From DAOLCO01 sp964612555 (GTDB lineage: Bacteria > Bdellovibrionota_C > UBA2361 > SZUA-149 > DAOLCO01): DNA of 64,000 nucleotides. Numbering within the stretch: the stretch's first letter is position 1; every line of letters begins with the position of its first letter. Shown piece after piece: positions 37,301-45,531 of this stretch. The notes beneath the pieces were generated by a model. It did no database searches, had not been told where the DNA came from, and saw only the letters and a list, made by a program, of their open reading frames with translations. Location: positions 62,001 through 126,000 of the forward strand of contig CAZTBW010000004.1 of the NCBI GenBank assembly GCA_964612555.1, read 5' to 3'. A program made the translations under genes and the position numbers.

Positions 37301-37987
37301 ATGGTAGACAAAATCAAATCGCCGTCACCTTTTCAGCAAAGCCAGCTTAAAATTAATAACAAAGATCAGGGTGCTCCTGACACAATGCGTTCTGCGAGCT
37401 CAAATGAGGGCTTGAAACAAGCCTTTCAAAATCTCAGCACCGCCGTATCGGTAAAAGAACACAGTGGTGTAGAAGAGAAAAAACATCTGAAGGCTGAAGC
37501 CAAGCCTGTAGATAAGTCCATAAAATCTGAATCTGAATCGAAACTCTCTTCTTTGAATGATGCGGTGCGTTATTCAAAAGAGGCTCTTAGTGCCCTTGAG
37601 CAGGTAACAGCAGGGAATCTCAATTCTGCTTCAGTATCTAAATTACTTTCAGAAGACCCTGCTAAAAAAGAGGGAGAAAACACATCAATAAAGTTTGGTA
37701 CTGACAGAACCCCGGTTGGTGAAATAGCTGACGACCTTCAAGCTCTGAAAAGTAACCTCAAGAATCTTTTTGTTGCTCTGAAAGAAAAAGCTGATCAAAG
37801 TAACATAACGATCGCAAACCGCGAAGCTTCAAGCTCAAGCGTTGAAGACCTCAAACAGGCAAGCGAAATTGCAAAAGATACCAGTAGAGAAATTCAGTTT
37901 AATCCGAAGGATGCAATGGGAGCTCACAACCTGAGCTTTGGCGCAGTTACGAAACTTCTTCGAGAAGAAAATCAGGAACGAGCCTGA
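37301..37987 (+). CDS. Unrecognised hydrophilic protein with internal repeat
   Basis: 228 residues, Ser/Lys/Glu-rich, no signal peptide or transmembrane segment, predicted largely helical or disordered. The stretch NLNSASVSKLLSED (about 105-118) reappears near the C-terminus as NLSFGAVTKLLREE (about 210-223), an internal repeat that could be a helical docking motif. No homologue is recognised. The ATG has AAGGA 9 bases upstream and a three-hairpin leader before it. The possible sigma-28 promoter and the flagellar genes elsewhere in the window make a motility role conceivable, but that is inference. Confidence 0.65.
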   Translation: MVDKIKSPSPFQQSQLKINNKDQGAPDTMRSASSNEGLKQAFQNLSTAVSVKEHSGVEEKKHLKAEAKPVDKSIKSESESKLSSLNDAVRYSKEALSALEQVTAGNLNSASVSKLLSEDPAKKEGENTSIKFGTDRTPVGEIADDLQALKSNLKNLFVALKEKADQSNITIANREASSSSVEDLKQASEIAKDTSREIQFNPKDAMGAHNLSFGAVTKLLREENQERA

Positions 37988-38046
37988 TAAGTAGCTGATT
38001 TCTCAGCATCTCCTTCTATAGAGGGTCTCTCTTAAAAGCCAGACTT

Positions 38047-38063
38047 TATAGAGACTCTCTATA
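38047..38063 (+). terminator. Weak terminator-like hairpin
   Basis: TATAGAG/CTCTATA forms a perfect 7-bp stem with a 3-base loop, followed by an AT-rich stretch. It lies 60 bases after the stop of the internal-repeat protein gene. Confidence 0.4.
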
Positions 38064-38186
38064 ATTTCAATCATTTGCATATATATTGTAACATTTTTTT
38101 GAATTCCATCATAATGTATAGTAGAATCAATAAAGCGGGAATTTTACCCTGCTTTCAGGGAACAGGAACTGGGCATTAGAGGATTG

Positions 38187-38801
38187 ATGCAAAGTATATC
38201 TTCAAAATCGGTATTTACACTATTAGCGGCATATATATGCTTTTGCCTGTTTGACTGTGCATTTATCTCTAGTGCTGAAGCCGGTGTTTTGTTCAGAAAC
38301 CGAAGACAGGTTATCAGAACCACCGCTCCACAGTTTCAACAACAAAACTATCGGGTGGATAAGAGCACCGTTGCGCTGCGAAGAACTTCCGGACCCATAT
38401 CTTCCAGACCGATTGGCACGGTCGAAGATCAGACTCGTCTGATACGAACTTACTACAAGTACGAACAACGAGTTGAGAAGTGGGAGAACAACAAATCCCG
38501 CGCCGCAAAAAAACAGCGTGAAAAACAGCGAAAACTTGCTGAAAAGGAACAAAAAAGAAAAGCTAAAGAGATTGCCCGCCTGAGGAAAAAACATGAATAT
38601 GAGCAACGTAAAAAAGCTCGTCAAATGGAATTGGCTTCTCAAAAACAGCAAGGTGGAAGTTCAGCCACAATTACCTCACCAGCAAGTAACCCTGGAAGTC
38701 GGGGAGCTCTCTCTGGTACTGGAACTTCAGCTTCCTCTCAAGTTTCAGGTAAAGGCTTCTGGAGAAAGCTTCTTGATACTCTCTTTGGCGCCAGAAAGTA
38801 G
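38187..38801 (+). CDS. Exported basic coiled-coil protein
   Basis: 204 residues from the ATG at 38187 (a TTG three bases earlier is possible; AGAGGA precedes both). A hydrophobic N-terminal stretch ending SSAEAG looks like a signal peptide cleaved near residue 34. The middle (about 85-155) is very rich in Lys/Arg/Glu/Gln (AKKQREKQRKLAEKEQKRK), a single charged helix or coiled coil. A Ser/Gly/Thr linker and a short C-terminal hydrophobic patch (FWRKLLDTLFGARK) follow. No family is recognised. A periplasmic or surface scaffold role would fit, but nothing shows it. Confidence 0.65.
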   Translation: MQSISSKSVFTLLAAYICFCLFDCAFISSAEAGVLFRNRRQVIRTTAPQFQQQNYRVDKSTVALRRTSGPISSRPIGTVEDQTRLIRTYYKYEQRVEKWENNKSRAAKKQREKQRKLAEKEQKRKAKEIARLRKKHEYEQRKKARQMELASQKQQGGSSATITSPASNPGSRGALSGTGTSASSQVSGKGFWRKLLDTLFGARK

Positions 38802-38899
38802 CACAACACCTTCCTGAAATCCTTCATATTTACAATACCACACTTTAGGGATACTCTCTGGCGGTATAAAATTTTTGCCTTGAATAACTTCAACACGAA

Positions 38900-39772
38900 A
38901 TGAAATCTTTTAAAGAAATTTTCAAACAGGGAAAAAAGACTCTTTCCCTTGAGTTTTTTCCCCCTAAGAAAGAAGAATCTCTAACCGGTACCGAAGCTCT
39001 TATGAGAGAGCTTTCTTACTTTTCTCCTGATTTTATGACAGTCACTTATGGTGCCGGAGGAGGGACAAGAGGGTTTTCAAAACGTCTTGTAAGCTATATC
39101 ACGAACACACTGGGGCTCCCTTCAGTAGCACATCTGACGTGCGTAGGTCACTCTACTCAGGAAATTAATGAGATCGCATCATCTCTTAAAGCCGAAGGGA
39201 TTCGGCATATCCTCGCACTTCGTGGAGACCCCCCTCAGGGCGAAACCTCATTCTCCATGCATCCGCAAGGGTTTAATTGTGCAAGAGACCTTACAAATCA
39301 TCTTAACAAACTCGGGGATTTCAGTATTGCTGTTGCCGGGTATCCGGAAACTCATCCTGATGCCGGCTCTCCAGAAGAAGACCTCATGTATTTAAAATCA
39401 AAAGTTGATGCGGGTGCAGAAATCATTATAACCCAACTCTTCTTTGACCCTGAGCTCTATTTTACCTTTTGTGAAAACGCAAGATCAATCGGAATTGAAA
39501 CCCCTATTATTCCCGGCATCATGCCAATTCAGGACGTAGCTCAGCTTGAGCGCTTTACCAGTATGTGTGGAGCAAGTATCCCTGCCAATCTTTATGAAGA
39601 ACTTAAGTTAATAAAAAATGAACCGGAAGCAGTAATTGAGTTCGGCATTTCTTATGCCATTTCCCAGATAGAGAAACTTCTTGAAGGGGGAGCTCCCGGG
39701 GTGCACCTCTACACTCTGAACAAGAGTAAACAAATCGTCCCTGTTATCGAAGCTTTCAGAAGTCGCTTTTAG
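38900..39772 (+). CDS. metF: 5,10-methylenetetrahydrofolate reductase
   Basis: 290 residues, normal length. Family features: SLEFFPPKKEE near the N-terminus (the Glu of FFPPK motif), VTYGAGGGTR, HLTCVGHS, LALRGDPP, KVDAGAEIIITQLFFD, and PGIMPIQ. MetF makes 5-methyl-THF for methionine synthesis using FAD and NAD(P)H. No SAM riboswitch is apparent in the 98 bases upstream. It converges on ctaA (18 bases between stops). Confidence 0.95.
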   Translation: MKSFKEIFKQGKKTLSLEFFPPKKEESLTGTEALMRELSYFSPDFMTVTYGAGGGTRGFSKRLVSYITNTLGLPSVAHLTCVGHSTQEINEIASSLKAEGIRHILALRGDPPQGETSFSMHPQGFNCARDLTNHLNKLGDFSIAVAGYPETHPDAGSPEEDLMYLKSKVDAGAEIIITQLFFDPELYFTFCENARSIGIETPIIPGIMPIQDVAQLERFTSMCGASIPANLYEELKLIKNEPEAVIEFGISYAISQIEKLLEGGAPGVHLYTLNKSKQIVPVIEAFRSRF

Positions 39773-39790
39773 TAAAGACCGAAGGAAAAT

Positions 39791-40678
39791 CTAATGGTGC
39801 TGAAACTCATCTTCCAAAACAAGCATAATCAGCATCGCCCATAAGAAGACGCTGATTCCAAGGTGCAAGAGTTGCAGCCCAAGTGGCGCAAGGAAAAATA
39901 TAGTAAGAGGTCCAACTATAAGTTGTGCCAGAAGCAAGCAGATAACTCCCCAGGAAAATAACTGCGAAGTCTCACTAACACGAAAAGCATATAAAAGAAT
40001 AAACAAACTCAAGAGTACTGCCAGTACCGGGTGAATCACTCGTAACTGTATCAGAAAATGATTAGCCGGTGAGAGGTACATATAAAAATCACCACGAACT
40101 GATTCGGGAGGAAATAAAGTATCCCCAAGTGCAGTAATGGCACCGGCGCTCCCGGTCAGGAGAAAACCAATTAACAGAAGCCTGCTGAATGTATCTCCGG
40201 CACACAGTAATGGTTTTTTGAGATAAATTACTCTCGGATAATATACGGACAATACATGAGCGCCCAGAGCAGCAATCAAAAGAAAGCTGTTGATCAAGTG
40301 AAAGGCGATCATACCCGCACGAACCACGGAAGTATTATCTTTAACCCAGCCAAAAAGTACAATACTTGCACCAATTGCAACTTCAATTAACATGAAAAAC
40401 ATCGCATGGAGAGCTGCACTTCTGCTGAAAGACCCCTTTGGGTATTCTCTAAAAGTTAACACGAGTAAAATCAGCACAAGAATCACTGAAAACCCGCTGG
40501 TAGTTCTGTGAGTAAACTCTATGATGGTCTCTATTTCAGCAGAAAGCGGAAGAACTTCCCCATTGCAGAGAGGCCAGTGCTTGCCGCAACCGGCACCGGA
40601 ATGGGTAGCACGAACAAGTGCTCCCCAGATTATAACAAATACAGTAAACAGAAATGTAAACAGAGAGTACAAAAACAT
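39791..40678 (-). CDS. ctaA: Heme A synthase (CtaA/COX15)
   Basis: 295 residues, eight transmembrane segments in two four-helix halves. The first loop ALVRATHSGAGCGKHWPLCNG is the family signature in part (VRxTxSGxxCxxWPLC), and His residues in TM2 (EFTHRTTSG), TM4 and the second half serve as heme ligands. CtaA converts heme O to heme A for aa3-type cytochrome oxidase, so the organism probably respires oxygen. The rest of the oxidase genes are not in this window. Confidence 0.92.
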   Translation of the reverse strand: MFLYSLFTFLFTVFVIIWGALVRATHSGAGCGKHWPLCNGEVLPLSAEIETIIEFTHRTTSGFSVILVLILLVLTFREYPKGSFSRSAALHAMFFMLIEVAIGASIVLFGWVKDNTSVVRAGMIAFHLINSFLLIAALGAHVLSVYYPRVIYLKKPLLCAGDTFSRLLLIGFLLTGSAGAITALGDTLFPPESVRGDFYMYLSPANHFLIQLRVIHPVLAVLLSLFILLYAFRVSETSQLFSWGVICLLLAQLIVGPLTIFFLAPLGLQLLHLGISVFLWAMLIMLVLEDEFQHH

Positions 40679-40754
40679 TTTTCCGCCATTCTAGAAATCT
40701 CATTATTAAGAATCTTAGTGTAATTTTTGCAAATATCTCAGTATATAGTATAAA

Positions 40755-41000
40755 ATGCGCATGAACAAGGAAAGGTCTCTACCCACTCTTTTACCCGGTG
40801 AAAAAGGAATAGTGTCCCGAATAGACACCTCACACCCTGAACTGAAGCAGCGTTTGCTTGCTCTGGGCATTGTCTCCGGTACCGAAATTGAATTCAAAAC
40901 AGTTGCACCTTTGGGTGACCCTGTAAGCATACTCTTAAAGGGATATTGCTTATCGCTACGTAAGTCAGAAGCTGAAGCTATCATACTGGCATGTCAATAA
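40755..41000 (+). CDS. feoA: Ferrous iron transport protein A
   Basis: 81 residues with an SH3-like fold: SLPTLLPGEKGIVSRI, LKQRLLALGIVSGTEIEF, and APLGDPVSILLKGYCLSLRKSEAEAI are standard FeoA segments. FeoA binds the cytoplasmic side of FeoB and supports Fe(II) uptake. Its 3' end overlaps feoB by 10 bases, so the two are translationally coupled. Confidence 0.95.
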   Translation: MRMNKERSLPTLLPGEKGIVSRIDTSHPELKQRLLALGIVSGTEIEFKTVAPLGDPVSILLKGYCLSLRKSEAEAIILACQ

Positions 41001-42907
41001 TTATCACCGGAAATCCCAACTGCGGTAAAACCTCCCTGTTTAATGCACTCACAGGGCTTCGGTATAAAGTTGCAAATTATCCGGGAGTTACCGTAGAACG
41101 AAAAGAAGCGGTTTTAAAAATCGCTCCTGACAAAACCATTCGACTGATTGATGTTCCGGGCATCTATAGCCTTGGGGGCTTATCTGAGGACGAACTGGTA
41201 GCCACAAAATCCATACTGGGAGAATTCGAAGGTGAATTAAAAAACGAAACGGCTCCGGAATTGTTAATAAATGTACTTGATTCCGGTAATCTTGAAAGAA
41301 ATCTGTATCTTCTAACCCAACTTCTTGATTTGAAGATTCCGATCATTGCCGTACTTACGATGAATGATCTTGCTGAAAAAAACGGTATTACCGTGCATTC
41401 AGAACTTCTTGCCAAAGCGCTTGACATAGACGTAGTCGTAGTTAACTCAAGATCAAAAGAAGGAATTTCGAACCTCCTGCACAGCATCCGGAAGAATCTG
41501 AAGGACAAGCAAACTTCTGCAAAAGCACATTTCTGGCAAGGGTTCATCCCTGAAAATCTCTCAAATGAAGAAAGCGACGAAGTAAGTAAAGAACCTTCAG
41601 CGAGATATCTCTGGATCTCTGAAATAGTAAAAAAGACTACAAAAAACACACAACCTGTTTCAAGAATCCACGAAAAAATTGATTCTCTGCTTACACATCG
41701 GATTTCCGGTCCCTTGATTTTCTTTACCATTATGGCGGGAATCTTTCAGTCAATCTTTTTATGGGCAGAACTGCCCATGGAGTGGATTGAAGGTTTAGTC
41801 GGGCTCACAGCTGAAACCCTTCATGGCATAATTCCTGAAAGCATGTTTCAGAGTCTGGTAGTAGACGGTATCATTTCGGGCGTAGGTAATGTAATTATTT
41901 TCATTCCCCAAATCGCCATTCTTTTTTTCCTGCTTGGCATTCTGGAAGATACGGGATACCTCTCACGCGCAGCATTTGTAATGGACAGAGTCATGCGTCC
42001 TTTTGGACTACAGGGAAGATCATTCATTCCTCTCCTTAGTTCTTTTGCATGTGCTATCCCCGGCATCATGTCTGCCCGCACCATTACATCCCGATCAGAC
42101 CGACTGACCACAATCCTGATAGCCCCTCTGATGAGTTGCAGTGCAAGACTTCCTGTCTATACCGTACTAATATCGGCTTGCGTCCCAAACAAAACCGTCT
42201 TTGGTTTCTTTTCTCTTCAGGGGCTTATATTTTTCGGAATGTATCTCCTTGGTATAATCGGAGCTGCTATAGTAGCGCTCATCCTGAAACTGACAATTCT
42301 AAAAGGTGCTCCATCATTATTCCTTATGGAGATGCCAAACATCCGTCTTCCTGTCTTAAGAACCGTATTACTTGATACCTTTGACAGAGTCCGCACTTTT
42401 CTTAAAACTGCCGGAACCATCATTCTTGCCTGTTCCATCATACTCTGGTTTCTGGCAACATTTCCCGCTCCTCCTGAAAACATCCCCGAACACGAGTCTC
42501 CTGTTCGCTACAGTTTTGCCGGTTACATGGGTCGTGTAATCGAGCCACTCATAAAACCCCTCGGATTCAACTGGGAAATCGGAATTGCCATTATCGGTTC
42601 ATTTGCCGCACGGGAAGTATTCGTCTCAACTCTGGCTACCATATACAGCCTGGAAGACACCGAAAGCACCTCAAGCCTGATTAACACCCTTGCCACCAAA
42701 AACGCCTCCGGCACCTTCACCACTGCAAGTGCAATCTCTCTCATGGTATTCTACGTCTTCGCCTGCCAATGCATGTCCACCCTTGCAATATGCAAAAAAG
42801 AAACCGGTTCCTGGTCGTGGGTGCTTCTCATGTTTACTTACATGACAATTCTTGCATATATGATATCCTATATAACCTACACTCTTTTAACTTCATGGGG
42901 ATACTAA
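40991..42907 (+). CDS. feoB: Ferrous iron transport protein B
   Basis: 638 residues, slightly short. The N-terminal GTPase has G1 GNPNCGKTS, G2 Thr in YPGVTVERKE, G3 DVPGIYSL and G4 TMND. The GDI-like helical linker is followed by a transmembrane part with the two Gate/core motifs (GILEDTGYLSRAAFVMDR in part; CAIPGIMSARTI). FeoB moves Fe(II) across the inner membrane. Its TAA overlaps the ATG of the small downstream gene (TAATG). Confidence 0.96.
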   Translation: MSIIITGNPNCGKTSLFNALTGLRYKVANYPGVTVERKEAVLKIAPDKTIRLIDVPGIYSLGGLSEDELVATKSILGEFEGELKNETAPELLINVLDSGNLERNLYLLTQLLDLKIPIIAVLTMNDLAEKNGITVHSELLAKALDIDVVVVNSRSKEGISNLLHSIRKNLKDKQTSAKAHFWQGFIPENLSNEESDEVSKEPSARYLWISEIVKKTTKNTQPVSRIHEKIDSLLTHRISGPLIFFTIMAGIFQSIFLWAELPMEWIEGLVGLTAETLHGIIPESMFQSLVVDGIISGVGNVIIFIPQIAILFFLLGILEDTGYLSRAAFVMDRVMRPFGLQGRSFIPLLSSFACAIPGIMSARTITSRSDRLTTILIAPLMSCSARLPVYTVLISACVPNKTVFGFFSLQGLIFFGMYLLGIIGAAIVALILKLTILKGAPSLFLMEMPNIRLPVLRTVLLDTFDRVRTFLKTAGTIILACSIILWFLATFPAPPENIPEHESPVRYSFAGYMGRVIEPLIKPLGFNWEIGIAIIGSFAAREVFVSTLATIYSLEDTESTSSLINTLATKNASGTFTTASAISLMVFYVFACQCMSTLAICKKETGSWSWVLLMFTYMTILAYMISYITYTLLTSWGY

Positions 42908-43050
42908 TGGAACTTCTGGACATACTACTGGTCACCCTCCTGATAACAGGAGCCCTCTACTTCCTGATCAAAAAAAGCACCTCCTCACACTCATGCAAAA
43001 CCAAATGCAAGTGCGACGAAAAAACAAACCCCAAACAGGCTTTGGACTAA
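42907..43050 (+). CDS. FeoB-associated Cys-rich membrane protein
   Basis: 47 residues from an ATG that overlaps the feoB stop (TAATG). One transmembrane segment (ILLVTLLITGALYFLI) is followed by a short Ser/Lys stretch and the CKTKCKCDEK cysteine cluster. This is the layout of the FeoB-associated Cys-rich family (FeoB_associated), tiny proteins often coupled to feoB and thought to assist Fe(II) handling at the membrane. Too short to be found by a normal length cut-off. High confidence from context and the Cys motif. Confidence 0.85.
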   Translation: MELLDILLVTLLITGALYFLIKKSTSSHSCKTKCKCDEKTNPKQALD

Positions 43051-43417
43051 ACGATTACTATATTTATTATCTCCGGAAGTTTCATTAACCACTTTTACCC
43101 AGTAAGGATTTGATGTTTCAAGACGAGTTGCTCCAGTATATTCGATATCAATACCAAAAATATTCTCAATGACGTTCCAACTCACTGAGCCCCCTCAAGA
43201 AATCCTCAGTGAGTTTCCAATATACTGAAGGGAAACATTGATTTTAACATTGCAAATTGCATTTTAAAGTACGTTTTTATTGCATGGAGTGATAACTCGG
43301 TGATTTTGAGAGACTCTTTTAAGGTTAAAACCAGAGAAAAATTAGGCTTTGTATGTAGAACTCCCTTGGCATTATCGCCTGTGTAGTATTTTGATCTAAT
43401 TCAGAAAGAAGGAGCTT
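43051..43417. other. Intergenic region between the feo operon and the RAYT gene
   Basis: 367 bases. Contains an 11-bp perfect hairpin (43179-43215). A 64-codon minus-strand frame beginning GTG at 43185 reads through codon-like sequence (residues ETSNPYWVKVV) and runs into the 3' end of the small Feo gene; it may be the remnant of a lost gene, but has no ribosome site I trust. The rest shows nothing. Confidence 0.5.
43179..43215. repeat. 11-bp perfect hairpin near the RAYT gene, REP-like candidate
   Basis: Arms AACTCACTGAG (43179-43189) and CTCAGTGAGTT (43205-43215) around a 15-base C-rich loop. It lies 203 bases past the stop of the RAYT transposase. REP palindromes often flank RAYT genes, so it is a candidate substrate; a terminator role is also possible. 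Confidence 0.5.
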
Positions 43418-44377
43418 CTAATGAGCCGCTGTCAGGGGTGGTGGATGGGTGGTCTGGGTTGTCAGGTGTGGTTGGTACATACCTTGGGGGAACTCCGTAT
43501 CCAGAAATCCCTTGCGGTATCTGGCTGAAGCCTTCTTAAATGTATCCAGCATCACAAAATAAAAGGTCTTTGCTTCTTTCCTTCTTTCAGGACAGACAGA
43601 GTGTACCCTCGGTCTAAAACTGTATCTCGTAGAGAGCTTCGGGTTTTTTGCTCTGGTTCCAGGTCTGGTTTTAAGGAGATTCAGCCTTCCTACAAAGCCT
43701 TTTCCTTCCTCTCTTCTCTCCCTTACCAGTCTCGATCTCTTCTCTTCCAATCTCTCTGAGAGTAACTTTACATATTCCTTACCACTTAAGTGCCCATACC
43801 CGGGGATTCTTGAGAACTTAAGACTATACGTATCCGTATAGTCTTTTATATTAATATGCTTCTTACCCCTGTTCGCTCTGTTATACGCAGTCCAGTTTAC
43901 CAGCTTGAACTCCCTCTTTATCCCTCTTATCGCATCTGAGAAACAGTTATATCCGGGGTAATCTGATATCCTTTCTACCAACCCATCCTTAACTGACTGA
44001 AGAACGGTATAGAAAAACTTGTCTTCTATGTCCTCAAGATGGTGCGGAACCAGCTCTTTTGAGTATCTTCTCTCCCAGAACTTGTACCCGTGATACTCAG
44101 GGCAATAGAAGGGAACCAGTTTTGCCACAATTGAGTTGAAATCTCTTTTAAAGTCAGAGCAGTTACATTCGGGGAAATCTGCCAGGATGTGTATGTGGCT
44201 GCCTTCTATGGCTATGGCATAGAGTATTACTTTGTAGCGTCTTGCGTATTTGGCGAGGTGGGCGAGGATCTTTTCCTCTAAGGCTTTGTTATTTATAAAC
44301 CATAGTTCAGAGAACTTGCTACGGCTGGTGAGAAAGCCTGCGTAGTCTTTTGATTCTATACGGGGATGGTAGCCCAT
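43418..44377 (-). CDS. REP-associated tyrosine transposase (RAYT), HUH family
   Basis: 319 residues. The HUH motif is His61-Ile62-His63 in GSHIHILAD. The likely catalytic Tyr is Tyr123 in FFYTVLQSVKDGLV, followed by PGYNCFSDA, the usual RAYT/Y1_Tnp end of the catalytic domain. The remaining 160 residues are a basic C-terminal extension (KRSRLVRERREEGKG) that likely binds DNA or the palindrome. RAYTs are domesticated or semi-mobile relatives of IS200/IS605 transposases that spread REP sequences. The frame is intact. It converges on nothing and is divergent from the next gene over 244 bases. Confidence 0.85.
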   Translation of the reverse strand: MGYHPRIESKDYAGFLTSRSKFSELWFINNKALEEKILAHLAKYARRYKVILYAIAIEGSHIHILADFPECNCSDFKRDFNSIVAKLVPFYCPEYHGYKFWERRYSKELVPHHLEDIEDKFFYTVLQSVKDGLVERISDYPGYNCFSDAIRGIKREFKLVNWTAYNRANRGKKHINIKDYTDTYSLKFSRIPGYGHLSGKEYVKLLSERLEEKRSRLVRERREEGKGFVGRLNLLKTRPGTRAKNPKLSTRYSFRPRVHSVCPERRKEAKTFYFVMLDTFKKASARYRKGFLDTEFPQGMYQPHLTTQTTHPPPLTAAH

Positions 44378-44479
44378 AGGGATATGCTCTCTTAATTAAT
44401 AATAAGTTAGTATGGCTTATGGTTATCGCCCGATTTGGACTTCTGACTCGGGGAATAGAGAGAAAATATAGGGAAAATT

Positions 44480-44543
44480 CTCAGATATTTTAGTTTGGTA
44501 CATCTCTGAGAGAAATTTAAAGGAAGAAATTTTAAAATTTCTT
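44480..44543. repeat. Two palindromes upstream of the RAYT gene
   Basis: TCTCAGA...TCTGAGA (44479-44511, 19-base loop) and the perfect self-palindrome AAGAAATTTTAAAATTTCTT (44524-44543) lie in the divergent gap between the RAYT gene and the 209-residue gene. They could be the RAYT's own promoter-side palindromes or a bidirectional regulatory site. Confidence 0.4.
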
Positions 44544-44621
44544 TCCGTCATGTGGGACGAGGCGTTAGTTTTTACGATAACAGGTAGAAGATAATGTTGT
44601 AATAATTATTAAGGAGATGCC

Positions 44622-45251
44622 ATGAAACCTGTTTCTACCCTGATTCATAATGATGCCCGTTATGAGGAATTGTCCTTATTTGTAGATAACGCCCCTTCTA
44701 TTGAAGAACTTACTGTTTCGTGGATCAATCTGGCAGAAGGAAACATGGTCGATTTTCGAAATGATGGCAACAAGAATAGAGTCTGCGTGTCATTCGAATC
44801 TCGCACGTTTAAATCAGAGGAACAAAAACCAGAAATAGAATGTTTCTATGATTATGAAGAGATAAGAAAGCAGTATTCAACTTTTCCTCTGGTAGAGAGT
44901 TTTATACTTCCCTTGGAAAAAACAAAAATGAATGGCATATCCAGTAAAGAAGCCTTTGATATTGATGACAAAAAGCTACAAGCCTTTGCTAAAGAAAAAG
45001 GCTTCTACTATCATGAGGGGATGTATGAAACAGCTTCATCAATCAGTAACATGATTCCATACATGATGATGTTCGCACTATCTGATTCAGGCTATGCCGA
45101 AGTGTCCGTTCTGGAAGATCTGGATGTATTTATGGACTCTGAAGAAATTAACGAAGAGAATATTCCGGAAAATATTTTCTGGTGCCATAGCGCAATTGGC
45201 AACAAAAACAGAAATTTTTATACGCATTTCGATACGTATTTTCTCGGCTAA
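44622..45251 (+). CDS. Unrecognised 209-residue cytoplasmic protein
   Basis: 209 residues from an ATG with a strong ribosome site (AAGGAGATGCC). Acidic, no signal peptide or membrane segment; contains aromatic clusters (FYYHEGMYETAS, NIFWCHSAIG). No domain is recognised. It stands between the RAYT gene and the flagellar operon and may be an accessory (transferred) gene, but base composition does not obviously differ. A hairpin terminator-like structure (45373-45402) follows. Confidence 0.6.
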   Translation: MKPVSTLIHNDARYEELSLFVDNAPSIEELTVSWINLAEGNMVDFRNDGNKNRVCVSFESRTFKSEEQKPEIECFYDYEEIRKQYSTFPLVESFILPLEKTKMNGISSKEAFDIDDKKLQAFAKEKGFYYHEGMYETASSISNMIPYMMMFALSDSGYAEVSVLEDLDVFMDSEEINEENIPENIFWCHSAIGNKNRNFYTHFDTYFLG

Positions 45252-45372
45252 TATAATGGGCTTTCTTAAAAAGGAAGAAAATAGCCCTCCAAACAATTTC
45301 CTCTGAGGAGAGAAGCATGACCTCTTATTTTGACACTCGCTGCCAAAATTATTGTTTTCATAAGTATCTATT

Positions 45373-45402
45373 CTAAAAACACACTTTAAAACGTGTTTTT
45401 AG
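45373..45402 (+). terminator. Terminator-like hairpin before the flagellar operon
   Basis: CTAAAAACAC and GTGTTTTTAG form a perfect 10-bp stem with a 10-base loop. The T-run is the distal arm. It separates the upstream orphan gene from the sigma-54 promoter. Confidence 0.5.
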
Positions 45403-45468
45403 TGGGCATATTTTCATAATAAAAACAACATATTACATATTCAAAAAATATTTTCTTCCTGTCGTTCC

Positions 45469-45484
45469 TGGCACGAGTATTGCT
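45469..45484 (+). promoter_or_regulatory. Sigma-54 promoter of the flhBA-fleN-fliA operon
   Basis: TGGCAC-N5-TTGCT with GG at 45470-45471 and GC at 45482-45483, ten bases apart, exactly the -24/-12 consensus for RpoN holoenzyme. It lies about 48 bases before the flhB start. Predicted transcription start near 45495. An enhancer-binding activator is required but its site is not recognisable. Confidence 0.8.
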
Positions 45485-45531
45485 TTTTTGATTTCTCCAG
45501 AAGTACGTCAGGATTATTCAGAAAGGACATT

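Noticed and set aside
38802..38899. SAM riboswitch before metF
   Set aside because: Only 98 bases, no SAM-I/II/IV-like conserved core or P1 pairing visible.
41164..41730. 188-codon minus-strand frame inside feoB
   Set aside because: Shadow; feoB GTPase motifs on the plus strand are unmistakable.
43051..43417. IS element boundaries around the RAYT gene
   Set aside because: No target-site duplication or matching terminal repeats at both ends; RAYTs generally do not form classical IS elements.
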